Positions 48,001 through 58,819 of a stretch of 64,000 nt of DNA are shown here, piece by piece. The DNA lies in contig JALJCS010000001.1 in assembly GCA_023055355.1 (NCBI GenBank), positions 23,869,881-23,933,880 on the forward strand. The letters are read 5' to 3'. A program made the position numbers and the translations under genes. Each line of letters begins with the position of its first letter. Position 1 is the stretch's first letter. The DNA is from Agelaius tricolor. Taxonomy: Eukaryota; Chordata; Aves; Passeriformes; Icteridae. Below the pieces are notes generated by a model. It made no database searches and was not told where the DNA came from. It worked only from the letters and a program-made list of their open reading frames with translations.

Positions 48001-50305
48001 AGGATGGAGGTTGAGATTTGTTGTTTTAGCATCTGGTATGTTGTATGGCAAATCCCCTTTAGTAATTTTGAAAGGTTTATTTCACATAGCATTCAGGTTT
48101 GAAACTGGTTGTCTATGTTATGGCCTACTGCAGTGACCATTTTCTGTGATGGATGAATCAAAGTGGCTTGAAGGCATTGTCAGCAAAATGCAGCTCTGAC
48201 CAGCTAGTTACAAGGATAGGAGAGAAGTGCAGGGAAGATGATAGGATGGTCCCAGTTCAAGGTTTTTGCTGGTTGATCCCCTAAAAGAGAAGGATACTGT
48301 ATGAAGTAAAAAAATTGTGGTATACAGTAGTAAGCATACTCAATCCTGAAAAAGTACAGCTCATCCAACTGGAATAGCAATTCTCTGTTTTAAAGTCTTT
48401 CCCAAATAAAATTTGCAGTACAATGTGAATAATATTTCATGACTGAGTTTCAGTAGTGGTTGGGTCAGAGACAGGACCGTTGAATTGTGAATGTTCTTCG
48501 CAAATACATAATAAAAGAAGTTTCTTTTCTCTGAAATTTAACTAAGCTATCAATGTTTTGATTGATATGAGTCATATGAGTCACTCCAGAGATGGGTTGT
48601 TTTTTCCCTTTTCCTCCAGCGGATAAATCCCTCTGCAGAAATGGTTATGATTGATAGGATGTTTAACCAGGAGGAAAGAGCATCTCTGACCCGGGAAAAG
48701 CGTCTTGCACTTGTGGATCCTGGTAAGGAACGCTGAACTTCATTATTAAGTGTGGAGTGTTTAAAAATAGTTGTGGCCACAGTGAGGCAGTGATTATTGT
48801 GGATTCCAGTTAGTGAAATACTGAATAAGCATTTGCAAGATAACTTTTTCTAACTCCAGAATTCAACAATCCAAAGACACTGTAGGGTTGAAGCAGTTAT
48901 TTGTGGGGGAAAAAAAAAGTTATCTGTTTGGCAGAGAAACGTTCGAGTTTCTTTTGACAACAGTCATGACTTCTGCAGTACCTCCATCCTAGCAGGGAAG
49001 AATCTCTGAGTTTACTTGCAGCCAGAAAGATCAGCACTGTTTGAAGCATGAATACTCTTGTTCATCTTAATGAAGTGTTGCTCTTGGAGTGCCATGGCCA
49101 TTTAAATGGCAGTGTTTTTAACTGGGATGTTGTTAAACATAGCACCTGGAAGCACGTTAATTGTGTAGGATTACAGCTACGATTTGTTTAAAGGTTCTGC
49201 ATGATCTGCATATTTTAAAAGATATTCACAGGTTGTGTTGTAGAAAGTATTAATCTTCAGAGACCATATTTGCATATTTAGAATGCTGGGAAGTGCCCTT
49301 AATCTGGTTTTACAGTGCACATGCGTGAGCAGTGTGCTGATTAATTTAGTGCTAATCTCCTGCACTGTACACAGCAGAACACTTAAGCATATGAACATCT
49401 CTTAAAGACCCAGATCTGTAAGCTGTGGATGTTATTTGAATTTCAGTGTCAGTTATTTGGATGTGTAGGTGATTTTAATAAAATGTTGCTACTTATTTAC
49501 AGATGGTTATCAGGCCGATTTTTGTTGTTCTGCCAAACAATTTGAGAAAGCAGCTGAAGAAGCACAGTCCAGCAAAAGTGACCATCAGTCTAGCAAAACA
49601 TTACCTTCTCGAAGTCAGACTACCAAAACCCAAGCCAGAGACCGACCAAAATCCAGCTCAGTAGAGTCCACAAATCACAGTAAACTTCCTATAGTGCCTA
49701 ACAACATTCTGACACCACAAGAAGGAAAAGCTTCTACTAAAAAATCCGAGAGCCTCACTAAAGCTTTAAAGTTTGAAAAAGCTAATTGTTCTTCTGAGAG
49801 CCAATATGTGGCCCTTTCTGAAGACAGGATGAGTGGGAAAGATCTTGCCAAGTCCACTGAGAATTCTTCGAGTTCTGAAGACTTGTCAAAAATAGTGTCA
49901 AGAGGCAGTCATGGAACACACAATAAAATATCAAGGAATGCAGTTCAGTCTTTCTCAAAGGTAATGTGTAATAATTCACTTCAAGACAAAACTCTGAGGA
50001 GCTCTCCAAAGAATGAGGTTTTGCATCCTGATAACAGGAAAAGCTCTGGTGAACCCCAGGAAGACTTACTGCTCAGTAAGAGTTTAGAAACTACATTTAA
50101 AAACATCTTGGAACTTAAAAAAGCTGGGAGGCAGCCACAAAATGAGGCAGCAAGCAGTGGCTCGGTTGAATTAGAGTTCCCTAATTTTTCACCTATTGCT
50201 TCACAAGAGAACTGCCTGGAAAAATTTATTCCAGACCACAGTGAAAGTGTTGTAGAAACTGACTCTATTTTAGAAGCAGCTGTAAATAGTATCTTAGAGT
50301 GTTAA
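32972..50305 (+). CDS. BICRAL: BICRAL (GLTSCR1L), BRD4-interacting chromatin-remodelling-complex-associated protein-like; eleven coding exons
   Basis: This is the paralogue of BICRA/GLTSCR1 and a defining subunit of the non-canonical SWI/SNF complex (GBAF/ncBAF, with BRD9), acting in nuclear chromatin. Coding exons are 32972-33015, 35857-35905, 35987-36055, 40080-41783, 43578-43677, 44927-45024, 46868-46929, 47039-47184, 47337-47431, 48620-48722 and 49503-50305. All junctions are GT-AG and phases agree, giving 3273 nt and 1090 residues; human is about 1079. The N-terminus is acidic (MDDDDDESCLLDLIG). Residues about 75-620 are a long Q/S/N/V-rich low-complexity region. The conserved GLTSCR1 domain spans about 700-825, with FRSLNDAVQRLLSYHVCQG, TQLLKRTQAMLNKYRCLL and MVMIDRMFNQEERASL. 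The tail ends ETDSILEAAVNSILEC. The start ATG has G at -3 and +4. One or more upstream non-coding exons are required. Confidence 0.96.
35857..35905 (+). CDS. BICRAL: BICRAL coding exon 2
   Basis: Acceptor is CCCCCTTCAG|GGAC and donor is AAATCT|GTAAGT. It completes the split glycine, encodes DPQALNYFLHGPSSKS and ends on a codon boundary. The 2.84-kb intron before it is AT-rich and contains the direct/inverted repeat at 33457-33502. Confidence 0.92.
35987..36055 (+). CDS. BICRAL: BICRAL coding exon 3
   Basis: A 69-bp symmetric exon (phase 0 at both ends) with acceptor TTTACCAG|AGC and donor CCAAT|GTAAG. It encodes 23 residues, SNEDLTNAEY...FANSN. Skipping it would preserve the frame. The intron upstream is only 81 bp. 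Confidence 0.9.
36056..40079 (+). other. BICRAL intron 3
   Basis: A 4.0-kb AT-rich intron with GT-AG ends. No coding exon, RNA gene or clearly identifiable transposon was recognised in it. Confidence 0.6.
40080..41783 (+). CDS. BICRAL: BICRAL coding exon 4 (large low-complexity exon)
   Basis: At 1704 bp this is the largest exon. The acceptor is GCATTTCAG|AAC and the donor CAG|GTATGG, phase 0 at both ends. It codes residues 55-622: a D/E-containing segment (SSLQFLEDELVSSPLPDLTE, then DQPFDILQKSL) followed by a long region rich in Q, S, N, V and G. It reads through the donor for only 17 more residues before a stop at about 41835. Retention of the next intron would therefore truncate the protein before the GLTSCR1 domain. 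Confidence 0.97.
43578..43677 (+). CDS. BICRAL: BICRAL coding exon 5
   Basis: Acceptor is GTGCCACAG|AAA and donor is TATCAG|GTCAAC. It encodes KKAVNQTSPVSASKTQDNL and onward to ...LLSNTLS, ending one base into a glycine codon. The donor is weaker than the others (GTCAAC). Confidence 0.88.
44927..45024 (+). CDS. BICRAL: BICRAL coding exon 6
   Basis: Acceptor is TTTTTTTATAG|GAC and donor is ATACAG|GTAGAG. It encodes QDPGGKIIQQSLGTTQPQEK and onward to ...SVQQSIQ, ending in phase 0. An LTR fragment begins only about 35 bp after the donor. Confidence 0.9.
45059..45550 (+). mobile_element. solo LTR fragment in BICRAL intron 6
   Basis: This resembles the LTR ends of the ERV at 28.8-30.3 kb at its start ('ctgggatagagctaattttcttc', 'acagtgctgtgttttggattt', 'gttaagttgctgggcagtgct'). 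It ends in a T-rich block with TTAAACTGTTC, 'caacctacaaggttta' and 'ctccactggggtgagggga', as in passerine LTRs. It is in the sense orientation. No internal retroviral sequence is present. Exact ends and family are uncertain. Confidence 0.6.
46646..46695. repeat. perfect 23-bp inverted repeat with 4-nt loop
   Basis: Left arm 46646-46668 and right arm 46673-46695 are exact reverse complements around the loop GGAT. The motif TTTTGTGGATAC also recurs directly just after the right arm (from about 46697). This is the signature expected of a replication template switch. It lies about 170 bp upstream of coding exon 7. Confidence 0.92.
46868..46929 (+). CDS. BICRAL: BICRAL coding exon 7
   Basis: Acceptor is GAACTTAG|GTC and donor is GAGCTTT|GTAAGT. 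It encodes VDGHLVGQKRPAAKQLTKGA plus two bases of a phenylalanine codon. It begins the conserved C-terminal half leading into the GLTSCR1 domain. Confidence 0.9.
47039..47184 (+). CDS. BICRAL: BICRAL coding exon 8 (GLTSCR1 domain)
   Basis: Acceptor is TTTTTTGTAG|TAT and donor is AGAAAAG|GTAATT. It encodes ILQQLQKDQVHAVTPDKS, then FRSLNDAVQRLLSYHVCQGS and LPTEEDLRK. The DAVQRLL...YHVCQG motif is diagnostic of the BICRA/BICRAL family. Intron 7 is only 109 bp. Confidence 0.95.
47337..47431 (+). CDS. BICRAL: BICRAL coding exon 9 (GLTSCR1 domain)
   Basis: Acceptor is GTCTTTCTAG|TGG and donor is GCAATG|GTAAGG. It encodes VDSEFESVATQLLKRTQAML and NKYRCLLIEDAM. The segment is predicted helical, within the conserved assembly domain. 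Confidence 0.95.
48620..48722 (+). CDS. BICRAL: BICRAL coding exon 10 (GLTSCR1 domain, C-terminal part)
   Basis: Acceptor is TTTCCTCCAG|CGG and donor is GATCCTG|GTAAGG. It encodes RINPSAEMVMIDRMFNQEER and ASLTREKRLALVDP, then splits an aspartate codon. This completes the conserved domain. Confidence 0.95.
49503..50305 (+). CDS. BICRAL: BICRAL coding exon 11 (C-terminal exon)
   Basis: The acceptor AG is at 49501-49502 after an AT-rich tract. The exon completes the aspartate and encodes GYQADFCCSAKQFEKAAEEA onward to the stop TAA at 50303-50305. Its first two thirds are serine/lysine-rich and probably disordered. The last 80 or so residues (SLETTFKNILELKKAGRQPQ ... VVETDSILEAAVNSILEC) are the strongly conserved C-terminus. 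A second in-frame stop follows directly (TAATAG). Confidence 0.96.
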
Positions 50306-53130
50306 TAGTTACAGTACCATGGACAAATTCTGTTTCTCTTAGCAGAAGCAAATGTGAATGACACCACAAGTACAGCCTGACATGCATTTAAGGTTAACCT
50401 TTCTAAACTAGATTCTGTTCTGTGTTTGAGAGCAATACTCATTGTGGTTACAGTGAGATATCCAAGTAAAGTTAATCCTTGTTAGAATGCAGTCTGTTAG
50501 GGCCTTACTGTTTCAAGTATTATTATAATAGTGCTTTTGATTATTGAGCAGTACTGCAACGTAACAGGGTTGCAGGTTTTTAGGCCCTATATAATACGGT
50601 AATATACTGACAATCACAGTCATTTGAAAGGATATATTTATTAAGAAAATGTTTTTAAAGAGTGATGGAAGCAACAATTCTCCCTTACCCTTCTCTTCCA
50701 CAAATCATCAAATTTTTAGTTTTTCTGGAAAACCCACTGTACCTCTATTCAGAAGTGATTATTTGCTTTGTTAATGAATCTGTATTCTAGGATTCTTAAG
50801 TTGGAAGGAAATCATCAGTGTGTTTACAAGGCTTCATAATTTAAACTTTAAGTGCTTTTCTATTGCTTTCTGAGCAGAAACTAGTACTTGATATATTTGT
50901 AGTGGGTAACTTTAGTCTGTGGGATGATATTATATGATCTTAGTCACAGTGGCATGATATGAAGTAATAAATGCTTGACTAAGGAAGGTAGAACGGAAGC
51001 CAGTAAATAGCAAAGTGTACAGGATGAGGCCATGATAGAGCCATGAATTTATATATATAATACATATATATGTTATCTCTTGAGGAAAAGATTTTGCATT
51101 TTATAATTGGATGTAGTCAGCCTTGAGTCTTTCTGAAGTGGTATAAATGTTTTTTTTTTTTTTTTTATTTGTTGGTTTTTTTTTTTTTAGACCAAGTGTC
51201 AAAAGCACTTTGATTTGAAAACTGTATTTGTAGCTTATATTTTAAGAGGATGTTAGCCTTACTCTGAGTAAATTTAAAGGCCAGTGTTTATTTTTGATTT
51301 TTTTTGCTTTTTGCTGTCAGAGAATGTTAAATCATCCACCGTAGCAGTCATTATTATCAAGATATGTACAGACCAAAGTTGATCAGCAATCCCATTGTTT
51401 AAACATATCAAAAAAATGTGTAATTATTAATTCATATTGTAAAGCCAAGTGAAACCATTGCATGGTTTGCATTTGGCTTGCTGTCATGTTGTTAAGATAG
51501 AATCTTATTATTTTATTTATTTATTTTAATCTATGACTTTTTTTTGCTGCCCATGCTGCTTTGTTCTAGTTTACTTTGGTCATGAGTGCTTTTGTGCACA
51601 TAAGCGCGCTGACGTTGGTCACGTGTGTGTAGTACATATGTCTGCTCAGGAGGATACAGCTTTTGTGGTTTCTAAGGTATGCTCATGTTCTCCCCCAGAA
51701 CTTCTCCACCATTTCTCAGAAACATTACCAGCCCTTTTCCAGACTTGCTGATTACGATTTTCACGATGTAAGAGGCTCATTGTGACAAGCTGTGGTTGTC
51801 TGTCAGATTGCCAGGAGAGAAACCAAAAGGTTTTGCTGGTGTGTAACTCACTCCATCTGAGTGTCACGGAAGGAAGCAGAATTAGATCCTTGGGATAGTA
51901 GAACATTACAGTGCAACTCAGTACTGAGCTGCAGTCCACTGTCTGACCACTAAAGGAAACCAAATCTAGAAAGCAATGAGAGAAAGATGAACTTCCTTAA
52001 AATTCATTTCCCCTTCAACATGAATGGAAGAACTGGTTTTATATGTTACTAATTGCCATTTAAAAAAAATGTGCCAATTTTAAAGTACGTGTTTGTAAAA
52101 ACCCAACATTCCCAAGTGTTGTATGTATTATTAATAAGTATTGCCAGTTTTAAATTTTTGGTTGGATGTCCACAGAGTAGACTCTCAGGCAGTTAGTTGT
52201 TTTCTTATTGGCAAAACTGACAAGATAGTCTTCACCTATTGCCTTTTTAGATTTAATAATATTCTCATGGCTGTGTATTCTGATGCATCTTTTATCATTT
52301 TGGAAATTTAATTAATTTATCATTCTGAACTATTTAGGAAGGAGAGCAGTAAGTTACACAGCTGTATGCTAACTAGTTAAATTTTTCTTCTGAGGAAAAA
52401 AAAGTGAAGTTGCACATTCATCAGTCCCCTTGCTTGTTGTACCACCTCAAAATGAGTATGGGGTTTCCAGCCTCTCTACAGCAAATACAAACTGAAGTAT
52501 CAGGTTGTGTGTCTTCTATTGGGTCTCATTGGGAAGGGGGGACAATGGCATATAAAAAAGGACAAATTGCAGAAAGTAATTGTGAGTGATTTGGTCAGAC
52601 ACATTTCTCTGAACTGCTGATGAGAGGAACCCCTTGAACAATCCTAGTAAGATTGATCTTAGATTGTTAATGTTCTGTTGTTCACTCCTTTGAATTCAAT
52701 TCTAAAGGAATTCTGGTACGTGGTGAAGCAGAAAATGAAATAATTGTATTTTTGTGGTGCTTAAAAAAATTTATTAATCATATGGGCTCAAGTCCAGCAA
52801 AGTATTGTGAATATGCATGACTTTAAACATGTTTTCATTATTTTGCTGGATCAGCATTGTGATTTCAATGTTATTTAATACTGCCTAATATTAAAACAAA
52901 TTTTAAACTGGCAATTAAGAAAACTATGTTCATTTTGAAGATTTTGGTATAATTTATCTGTTAGAGTAGGGAGGCCTTACAGACTGACTTCACTTAAAGA
53001 GGATGTGTCACTTATTGTCAGCGTGGTATGGACTTTATTTGCTTAAATACCTTCATTTGTAAAGTATGTCTCACTTGAAATTGCTTTGTATACATTTTGT
53101 AAAAATATTTATAAAATGTTTTGTAAAAAA
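50306..53130 (+). other. probable BICRAL 3' UTR
   Basis: An AT-rich region after the stop with many ATTTA and T-run stretches and no coding potential. An AATAAA at 50966-50971 could end a short form. A plausible distal end is near 53100-53130 (TTTGTAAAAATATTTATAAAA followed by an A run). Further AATAAA hexamers at 54031 and 54084 would extend it. A T17 run (51150-51166) and a T13AG (51176-51190) are notable inside it. The true end cannot be fixed from sequence alone. Confidence 0.5.
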
Positions 53131-55110
53131 AAAAAGTATAACAAATTGCAGTTTATTTTGTTATGTTGGATAAATACTGTTAAAAGACACAAGTCAGTAA
53201 ATATATTGTTAATCCATGGATAGGAAATGTTTAGTTGGAGATTACAAATTGAAACAACCATTGCAATACAGCCAAAGATTTGGGAAAAAATGTCTATCTG
53301 TGATTGTCTTGATTTAACCAAGTTGAATATTCACATTTCCAAAAGATGATTGGTGTCAGTTTTAAGTCTTACTCCTCTGCTTTTCATGATGCAGCTCTGT
53401 TGTAATATACTTAGTAGGCCAACTTTCCATACTCCTTATGCATCTTTCTGAGCATACACTACTAGGATTTGGTTCATGTGGTGTTACAACTACATTCAGT
53501 AATGTTCATCTCCAAATTACGAGAGAGCCAATGGTCCTGCCTTATTGGTATTAGAAGTCTTGCCACAGCAAGGCTCTTGAGACATCTTGCTCTCCTTCTC
53601 TGGTGTATTTTCACAAGGTAGAGGCATCATCTTCCTGGTGCCTCAGGGAGATGGAAGATGAGAAGGTTTTGGATGAAGTGGTCACTGCATCCACACTGCT
53701 GGTTTGACTCATGTCAGCTGCATTTGGTCATAGATAGCTGTGTTTGGGTTATTTTGTGAGAAGATGCTGCAATTGCAGGTGGTACAGGGAATCTTCCTAC
53801 TTTTATTAGAGGGATGATGAACCTTTTCTTACTGTGATTGAATTTTTCAGAGAATATGCTGAGACTGATCTAGTAAAGCTCTTATGCCTGGAACTACCTC
53901 ACTTTATTTTTGGAGGCTGTGGAAGTGGAACATTGGTGATGGGCACTGCCTCTCATCTTGGAGTAGGGCCTGCACTGTTGAAAGGTAGAGATCTTCATGG
54001 TTAGTATTTGTTATTTTGTCAATGAGACAAAATAAATATGCCTTTTGAGTGCTTCCCACATGGATTCAGACAGCAACAAAATGAATAAAACCAGTTATAT
54101 GCTATTTTAATATCTTTTTGGGTTAGGATGGCTAACCCTTGTTTTTTTGGTTTTTTTTTTTTTCCCTTTAATCACCAGGCAAACCTTTTGTGTTCCTAAA
54201 CATTTTATGTGAAGTCTACTGTGCAGGTGTCTTCACCTGAGAATATCTGTCTTAAAAGAATTTATGGCCTATTTTTGTTAGTGCTTTTCAATAACATTTT
54301 TATACTGGGGCTTGTTTTGTTTATTCCAATTTATGGGGCAGAATTTCTGAAGATTTGAGTGTGTGTTAATGCATAGCTGATTTAAGAAAGTCAAAACACT
54401 ATTCATTTTGAGGATCTGAATGAAGGAAAAAAAAAGCCAGGTTCAGATTGGTACAAGGAAAGGTAAGTGTAAACATTTTAAAACTTAGAGGAATTTCTCT
54501 CTTCTTCAGTAAGTTTTTTAATAAGCCTTTGAATTTTTCCTTTCAAATCATACACATTTTTCCTTGGAGTTTTCTCAACAATGCATTTGTCAGACAGCTT
54601 CAAGAAATGGGAGAAATTATCTTTGTGACCAGAGGTCAGCTCTCACCTTGGCTGAAGAAAATTACTGGAGAAAAGAAGGAGGTCTGGTGGAGATCCGCTC
54701 ATAGCTCCGGTGCACAGATGCAATGCATGCACAGATTTCAGATGAGTAGTGGTCGGTGTACTGAGTTATTTGTGATTTATGGGTTGGCATTTGTGAGTGC
54801 TGCTAATCTTGCAACTGGTCATCATACTGGACATGGAAAAAAGTGTGCATAATAATGAGTTACAATAGGTAAACAACAAGTAAGCTTGAGGGAGCCTCCT
54901 GTGCTACGGGAGAAAACCTGCAAAGGACACAGAGTGTCTGGCTGAACCAATATTTTTGGTGTAAAGGAAAAAACCTTTAAAGGTGTGCCCTGCTGTGTGC
55001 TGAGGATAAACCTCATTTTATTTTTTTATAGATTTTATATCTTACCTTGTGGGGAAAAAGTGCTCTATAAATGGAGGAACTAGCTGCATCAGAATTCTAA
55101 GACTCTTTGT
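53131..55110. other. intergenic or distal 3' UTR sequence, nothing recognised
   Basis: AT-rich sequence. The open frame at 54448-54852 (134 codons, plus) has no recognisable domain and no codon or splice context supporting a gene. AATAAA hexamers at 54031-54036 and 54084-54089 are the only possible gene-end signals. Confidence 0.45.
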
Positions 55111-55121
55111 ATTTTTTTCAC

Positions 55122-55186
55122 ACACACAGAGAGGTGTATATATACACACATACATATATATATATGTATGTATGTATATATATATG
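55122..55186. repeat. CA/TA/GTAT microsatellite
   Basis: A compound simple repeat of CACACA, TATATACACACA, (AT)n and GTAT units. It directly abuts a CR1 fragment on its right. Confidence 0.85.
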
Positions 55187-55372
55187 GAGGATGGAGATTG
55201 ACCTCTTCTCCCAGGCAGCTAGTGACAGAACAAAGACTCAAATCTCTGCCAGGCTGGATATAACAGGAATTTCTTCACTGAAAGGGTTGTTCATCACTGC
55301 AATGGACTGCCCAAGGAGTGGAGTAACCATCACTGGAAACTTGATCAAGCTCATCTCACAGTGAGACATTGC
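55187..55372 (+). mobile_element. CR1 LINE fragment, sense orientation
   Basis: The order of blocks matches the CR1 3' region: 'gacctcttctcccaggcagctagtgacag', 'ggatataacaggaatttcttcactgaaagggttgt', 'tgcaatggactgcccaaggagtggagtaaccatcactgga'. The 3' terminal repeats are not evident, so the right limit is approximate. Identified from memory of the consensus. Confidence 0.75.
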
Positions 55373-56979
55373 TGGGTGCATTGGGCTGACAAATGGCCAA
55401 CAGCATAAAAATTCATGGATTTAATACTATTGGGGTTGAACAATTCCATTTTGCTTTCATGGCAAAATCAATCAGGGATTTTGGAAGCCTCTGTTAGCAA
55501 GGGCAAATAGAGTGTCTGCTGTGCCTGTGGAAAGTGCTCTACTGAATGCTCAGGAACAGCTTGGAAACCTTTGTGTCTCCAGAAGGAAATTCACATGAGG
55601 CTGAAAGATATGAGGCTCCAGGGTTTGAAAGAGATGAGCAGGAGGGTGAGTAGGTGTGTGCAGGATGGATTTTTTGGGGGTCTGAGGTTTAATTGACTTA
55701 AACTTTATTTTAAAAACACAGGATGTATTGTAGGCACAGGAAATTTTACAGTACTGTGTCTGTTCATGTATTAGAGAACATAATACTAAACACACTGCTC
55801 TTTTTGCCTTTGCACCTGGGTGAAGAATGGATTTAGTGAATATTTTACTCAGATGAGGATTTGTGTGTCTTAACAGTTGCAAGGATGGGATCACACACAG
55901 TTTGAAAGCTGTTTGTGAAAGAACACATCTAATATGCAAGGTTTGATGTTAATTTGAGCAAGAACATTGCTAAAAACTGAGTCAGTTCCAAAGTATTCTG
56001 GAATGGGGGAGGTATTTTCATGCTACTGAACGAGTCATTGACAATGTAAGTCTATATTAAGAGGCAAGGAAGGTATGGAATCTATTTGCTACTATACTGT
56101 GTTTTTCTGAGGTTAAATTTGATTAATTTTGAGTTTTTAGTGAAAACAACATACACCATGAAGATATTTGTAGTAATTAGAATTCCCTTTATGAAAATGC
56201 ATTATGTTACTCTCCTCTATTGAGAAGGGCAGTTTAGTCCTGTGACAACCAGTCTGAGAGTTAATTCTCACTTCCCAGGAAGTTGAGAACTGCTTTTTTA
56301 AAAGTGAAATATTAACACATATGATTTTGTTAAAGCTAAAAGTGAGATACCACCCCACTCTGATTTTGTTTGTTTTAACCTTTGGCAATCAAATTTTAAT
56401 CACCTAAGTAATAAATCATTCCTGGATAGTTCTAGTCTTAAGTCACTTTGACCTGTTTCTTCAGCAGTGTTCTGTCAGAGGCTTTCATGGTTTGTTTCAG
56501 AGGAATTTTGATAAAGCAGGATCCTACAAAAAATTGTCATCTTTTACAGGCTCCCCATTTTCCATAAATTTTCTGTAACTTTTGGAGGAATTAATGTTTA
56601 TGTCTTGAATTTGTAAACTCTCTAGTTAAGAGACTCTGCTATTTGCATGCGGATGTGTTTAGCATTTACCCCAATCAGAGTGAAGGTATTTTCTTCCTTA
56701 CCTGGCTGGGTGAGTAGAAATAAATACCAGGGCAAGATTATTGATGACAGGGAAAACTGGACTTATTTACTTTTTATTTTTTTCATCTGCCATGCTTTTT
56801 CAGACTTGAAGGTGTTAGTAGTAGTTTTATGGCTCTTATACGAGGGTCCAGGCATTGAAAGAATTTGAGACTGAAGACTGGATTAAACCATGCCACAAAT
56901 GGTGTGACCAGGAGCCTTAGAACCTTATACTCAAATACAGAGCTGCATGTTTGTACTGCAATCCAAAAGCAAGATTTAC

Positions 56980-57260
56980 CTTGAAATCCAGTGTTGTTGT
57001 GTGTATGGAGAGGAAGAGGAGAAGGAGCAAATGTAAATTGTTACAGGTCTGTTGATTTTTAGAACAGAAAAAAGAGTATTTTCACTTGCTTTCTTTGTCC
57101 CTCATTTACTTAACAAGGTTGCAGGAGCTTTGACATGGGCGAGTTGACAATGTTCTGTAAGAGGTTTAAAAATGAGAAGCAGGGTGGAACGCAGAATATG
57201 CAGTTCTATTTGTCCATTCCAGAGGTAGCTCAGTAACATCAGGTTCTGTGCAAATAAACA
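56980..57260. repeat. copy 1 of a ~270-bp dispersed segment
   Basis: About 90% identical by eye to 58181-58448. It starts CTTGAAATCCAGTG and ends GTGCAAATAAACA. It carries 14 extra bases between two TTGACA motifs relative to copy 2. Its flanks show no direct repeat. No coding potential. Confidence 0.85.
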
Positions 57261-58180
57261 GTAGGTTTCAATTATCTGCTGGTAATTATCACCCAAATTT
57301 GATTTGCACTCTCTTCAAAGGGACTCGTATCTTTCCATTTAGTTACTTGTTTCAGTGCAGTGAGTGAGTTTAATTCAAACCAAACGTGGGTCAATTTCCT
57401 ACTGGAAAAAAAGATGCAAGGAATGTATTTATCCACAGTCATATCAGTTTAATTTTAGTTTAATGTATGTGGTGATTCACAGCCTCAGTGGGGAGGTGAA
57501 TTTGTGTCAGTCTGTGAATTGGCTTTGCTTGCTTGGCAAGTTTGTAAAGGGCTTGGTCAGCTGTAGAAGGTCTTCAATAATTGTGCCAAATGGGGTGGTT
57601 CTGGCGGGCTCTGAGTAATGAGAGGAAGTTTTAATGTTATACAGATGTAACCAGGACTCATTGTGAAGACTTTCCCCCCCAGATATTATTTCTCTTACGC
57701 AGCATCGAGCCAGTTGGTCTTTCACACAGACTTTTTTGTGCTGCAGTAATTATCCTTTTAATCTTTATAGACAGGCTGTATTTATTCCTCTGTCTGTAGT
57801 GGTGCAGCCAACAGTCTCTGAGGGCATTGAAACAATCCCTCATCCTTTTCCTTCACCAAAAGCACCTACTGAAAACTATAAGCCTAGGGAAGAAATGAGG
57901 CAATTTAAGACATGTCTGATGGAGTGATTGACTAAGGAGATCAAGCATTGCTGTGGAAATCCTGCAGTACTGTGTCATGTGGACACTGTGCTGGGAAACA
58001 CGCTCCAGATGACCCTGCATGAGCAGGAGCCTTAGACAAGGTGACCTCCAGTCATCCTATTCATTCTTAACCAATCTATGCTAATAATATTCAGTTAACA
58101 TTGTGGAGAAAGGTTATTTAAGTGTACAGTACTGGCTGCAGTTTTCAATTGAACTTTATGGGATCACACAAGTGATGGTA

Positions 58181-58448
58181 CTTGAAATCCAGTATTGTTT
58201 TATGTATGGAGAGGAAGAGGAGATGGAGCAGATGTAAATTGTTAAAGGTCTATTGATTTTAAGAACAGAAAAAATAGTATTTTCACTTGCTTCCTTTGTC
58301 CCTTCATTTACTTCACAAGATTGCAGGAGCTTTGACAATGTTCTATAAGAGGTTTAAGAATGAGAAGCAGGGAGGAAAGCAGAATATGCAGCTCTATTTG
58401 TCTATTCCAGAGGTAACTCAGTAACTTCTGGTTCTGTGCAAATAAACA
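58181..58448. repeat. copy 2 of the ~270-bp segment, flanked by direct repeats
   Basis: It is homologous end to end with 56980-57260, lacking 14 bp. It is bounded by the 10-bp repeat AGTGATGGTA (58171-58180 and 58449-58458); the match extends to 13 bp (ACAAGTGATGGTA at 58168-58180 and 58446-58458) if the ambiguous ACA is counted. This looks like a target-site duplication. The segment ends with an AATAAA-containing CAAATAAACA. Confidence 0.85.
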
Positions 58449-58765
58449 AGTGATGGTATGTATTGAAAAATGCATTAATTTTTGCTTTTTATGACTTAGA
58501 AAGAGAATTTACTGTGAGAAAGATGTTCAAAGATTGTTACCAGTCAAATGGGTTAGTATTTTACAGAAAATAACAACTGTCAGAAAAGTAGGCATCATCT
58601 TCAGCAGAGCTGTCTAGTGAATGAACATTCAAATGCCAGCAGCTACTGATGCTCTGCTGGGGAGTCTCCTACATGCTGTAGCTCTAACTCCAGGCAGTCA
58701 TTCATAAAATGTTCACTGGATGCAGTGAATGCTCTTCATTTTAACATGTCTTGTCTCTTTTCACC

Positions 58766-58817
58766 ATTAAAAATATTCTATGTCCATCTTCATGGATGGA
58801 CATGGAATATTTTTAAT
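58766..58817. repeat. 23-bp hairpin-forming inverted repeat
   Basis: Left arm 58766-58788 and right arm 58795-58817 pair with a single mismatch, with a 6-nt loop. The stem is AT-rich (ATTAAAAATATTC ... GAATATTTTTAAT or similar). No gene is recognised nearby. Confidence 0.9.
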
Positions 58818-58819
58818 AT

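Noticed and set aside
54448..54852. 134-codon open frame downstream of BICRAL
   Set aside because: No recognisable domain. Flanking sequence is AT-rich intergenic and the frame contains no supported splice boundaries.
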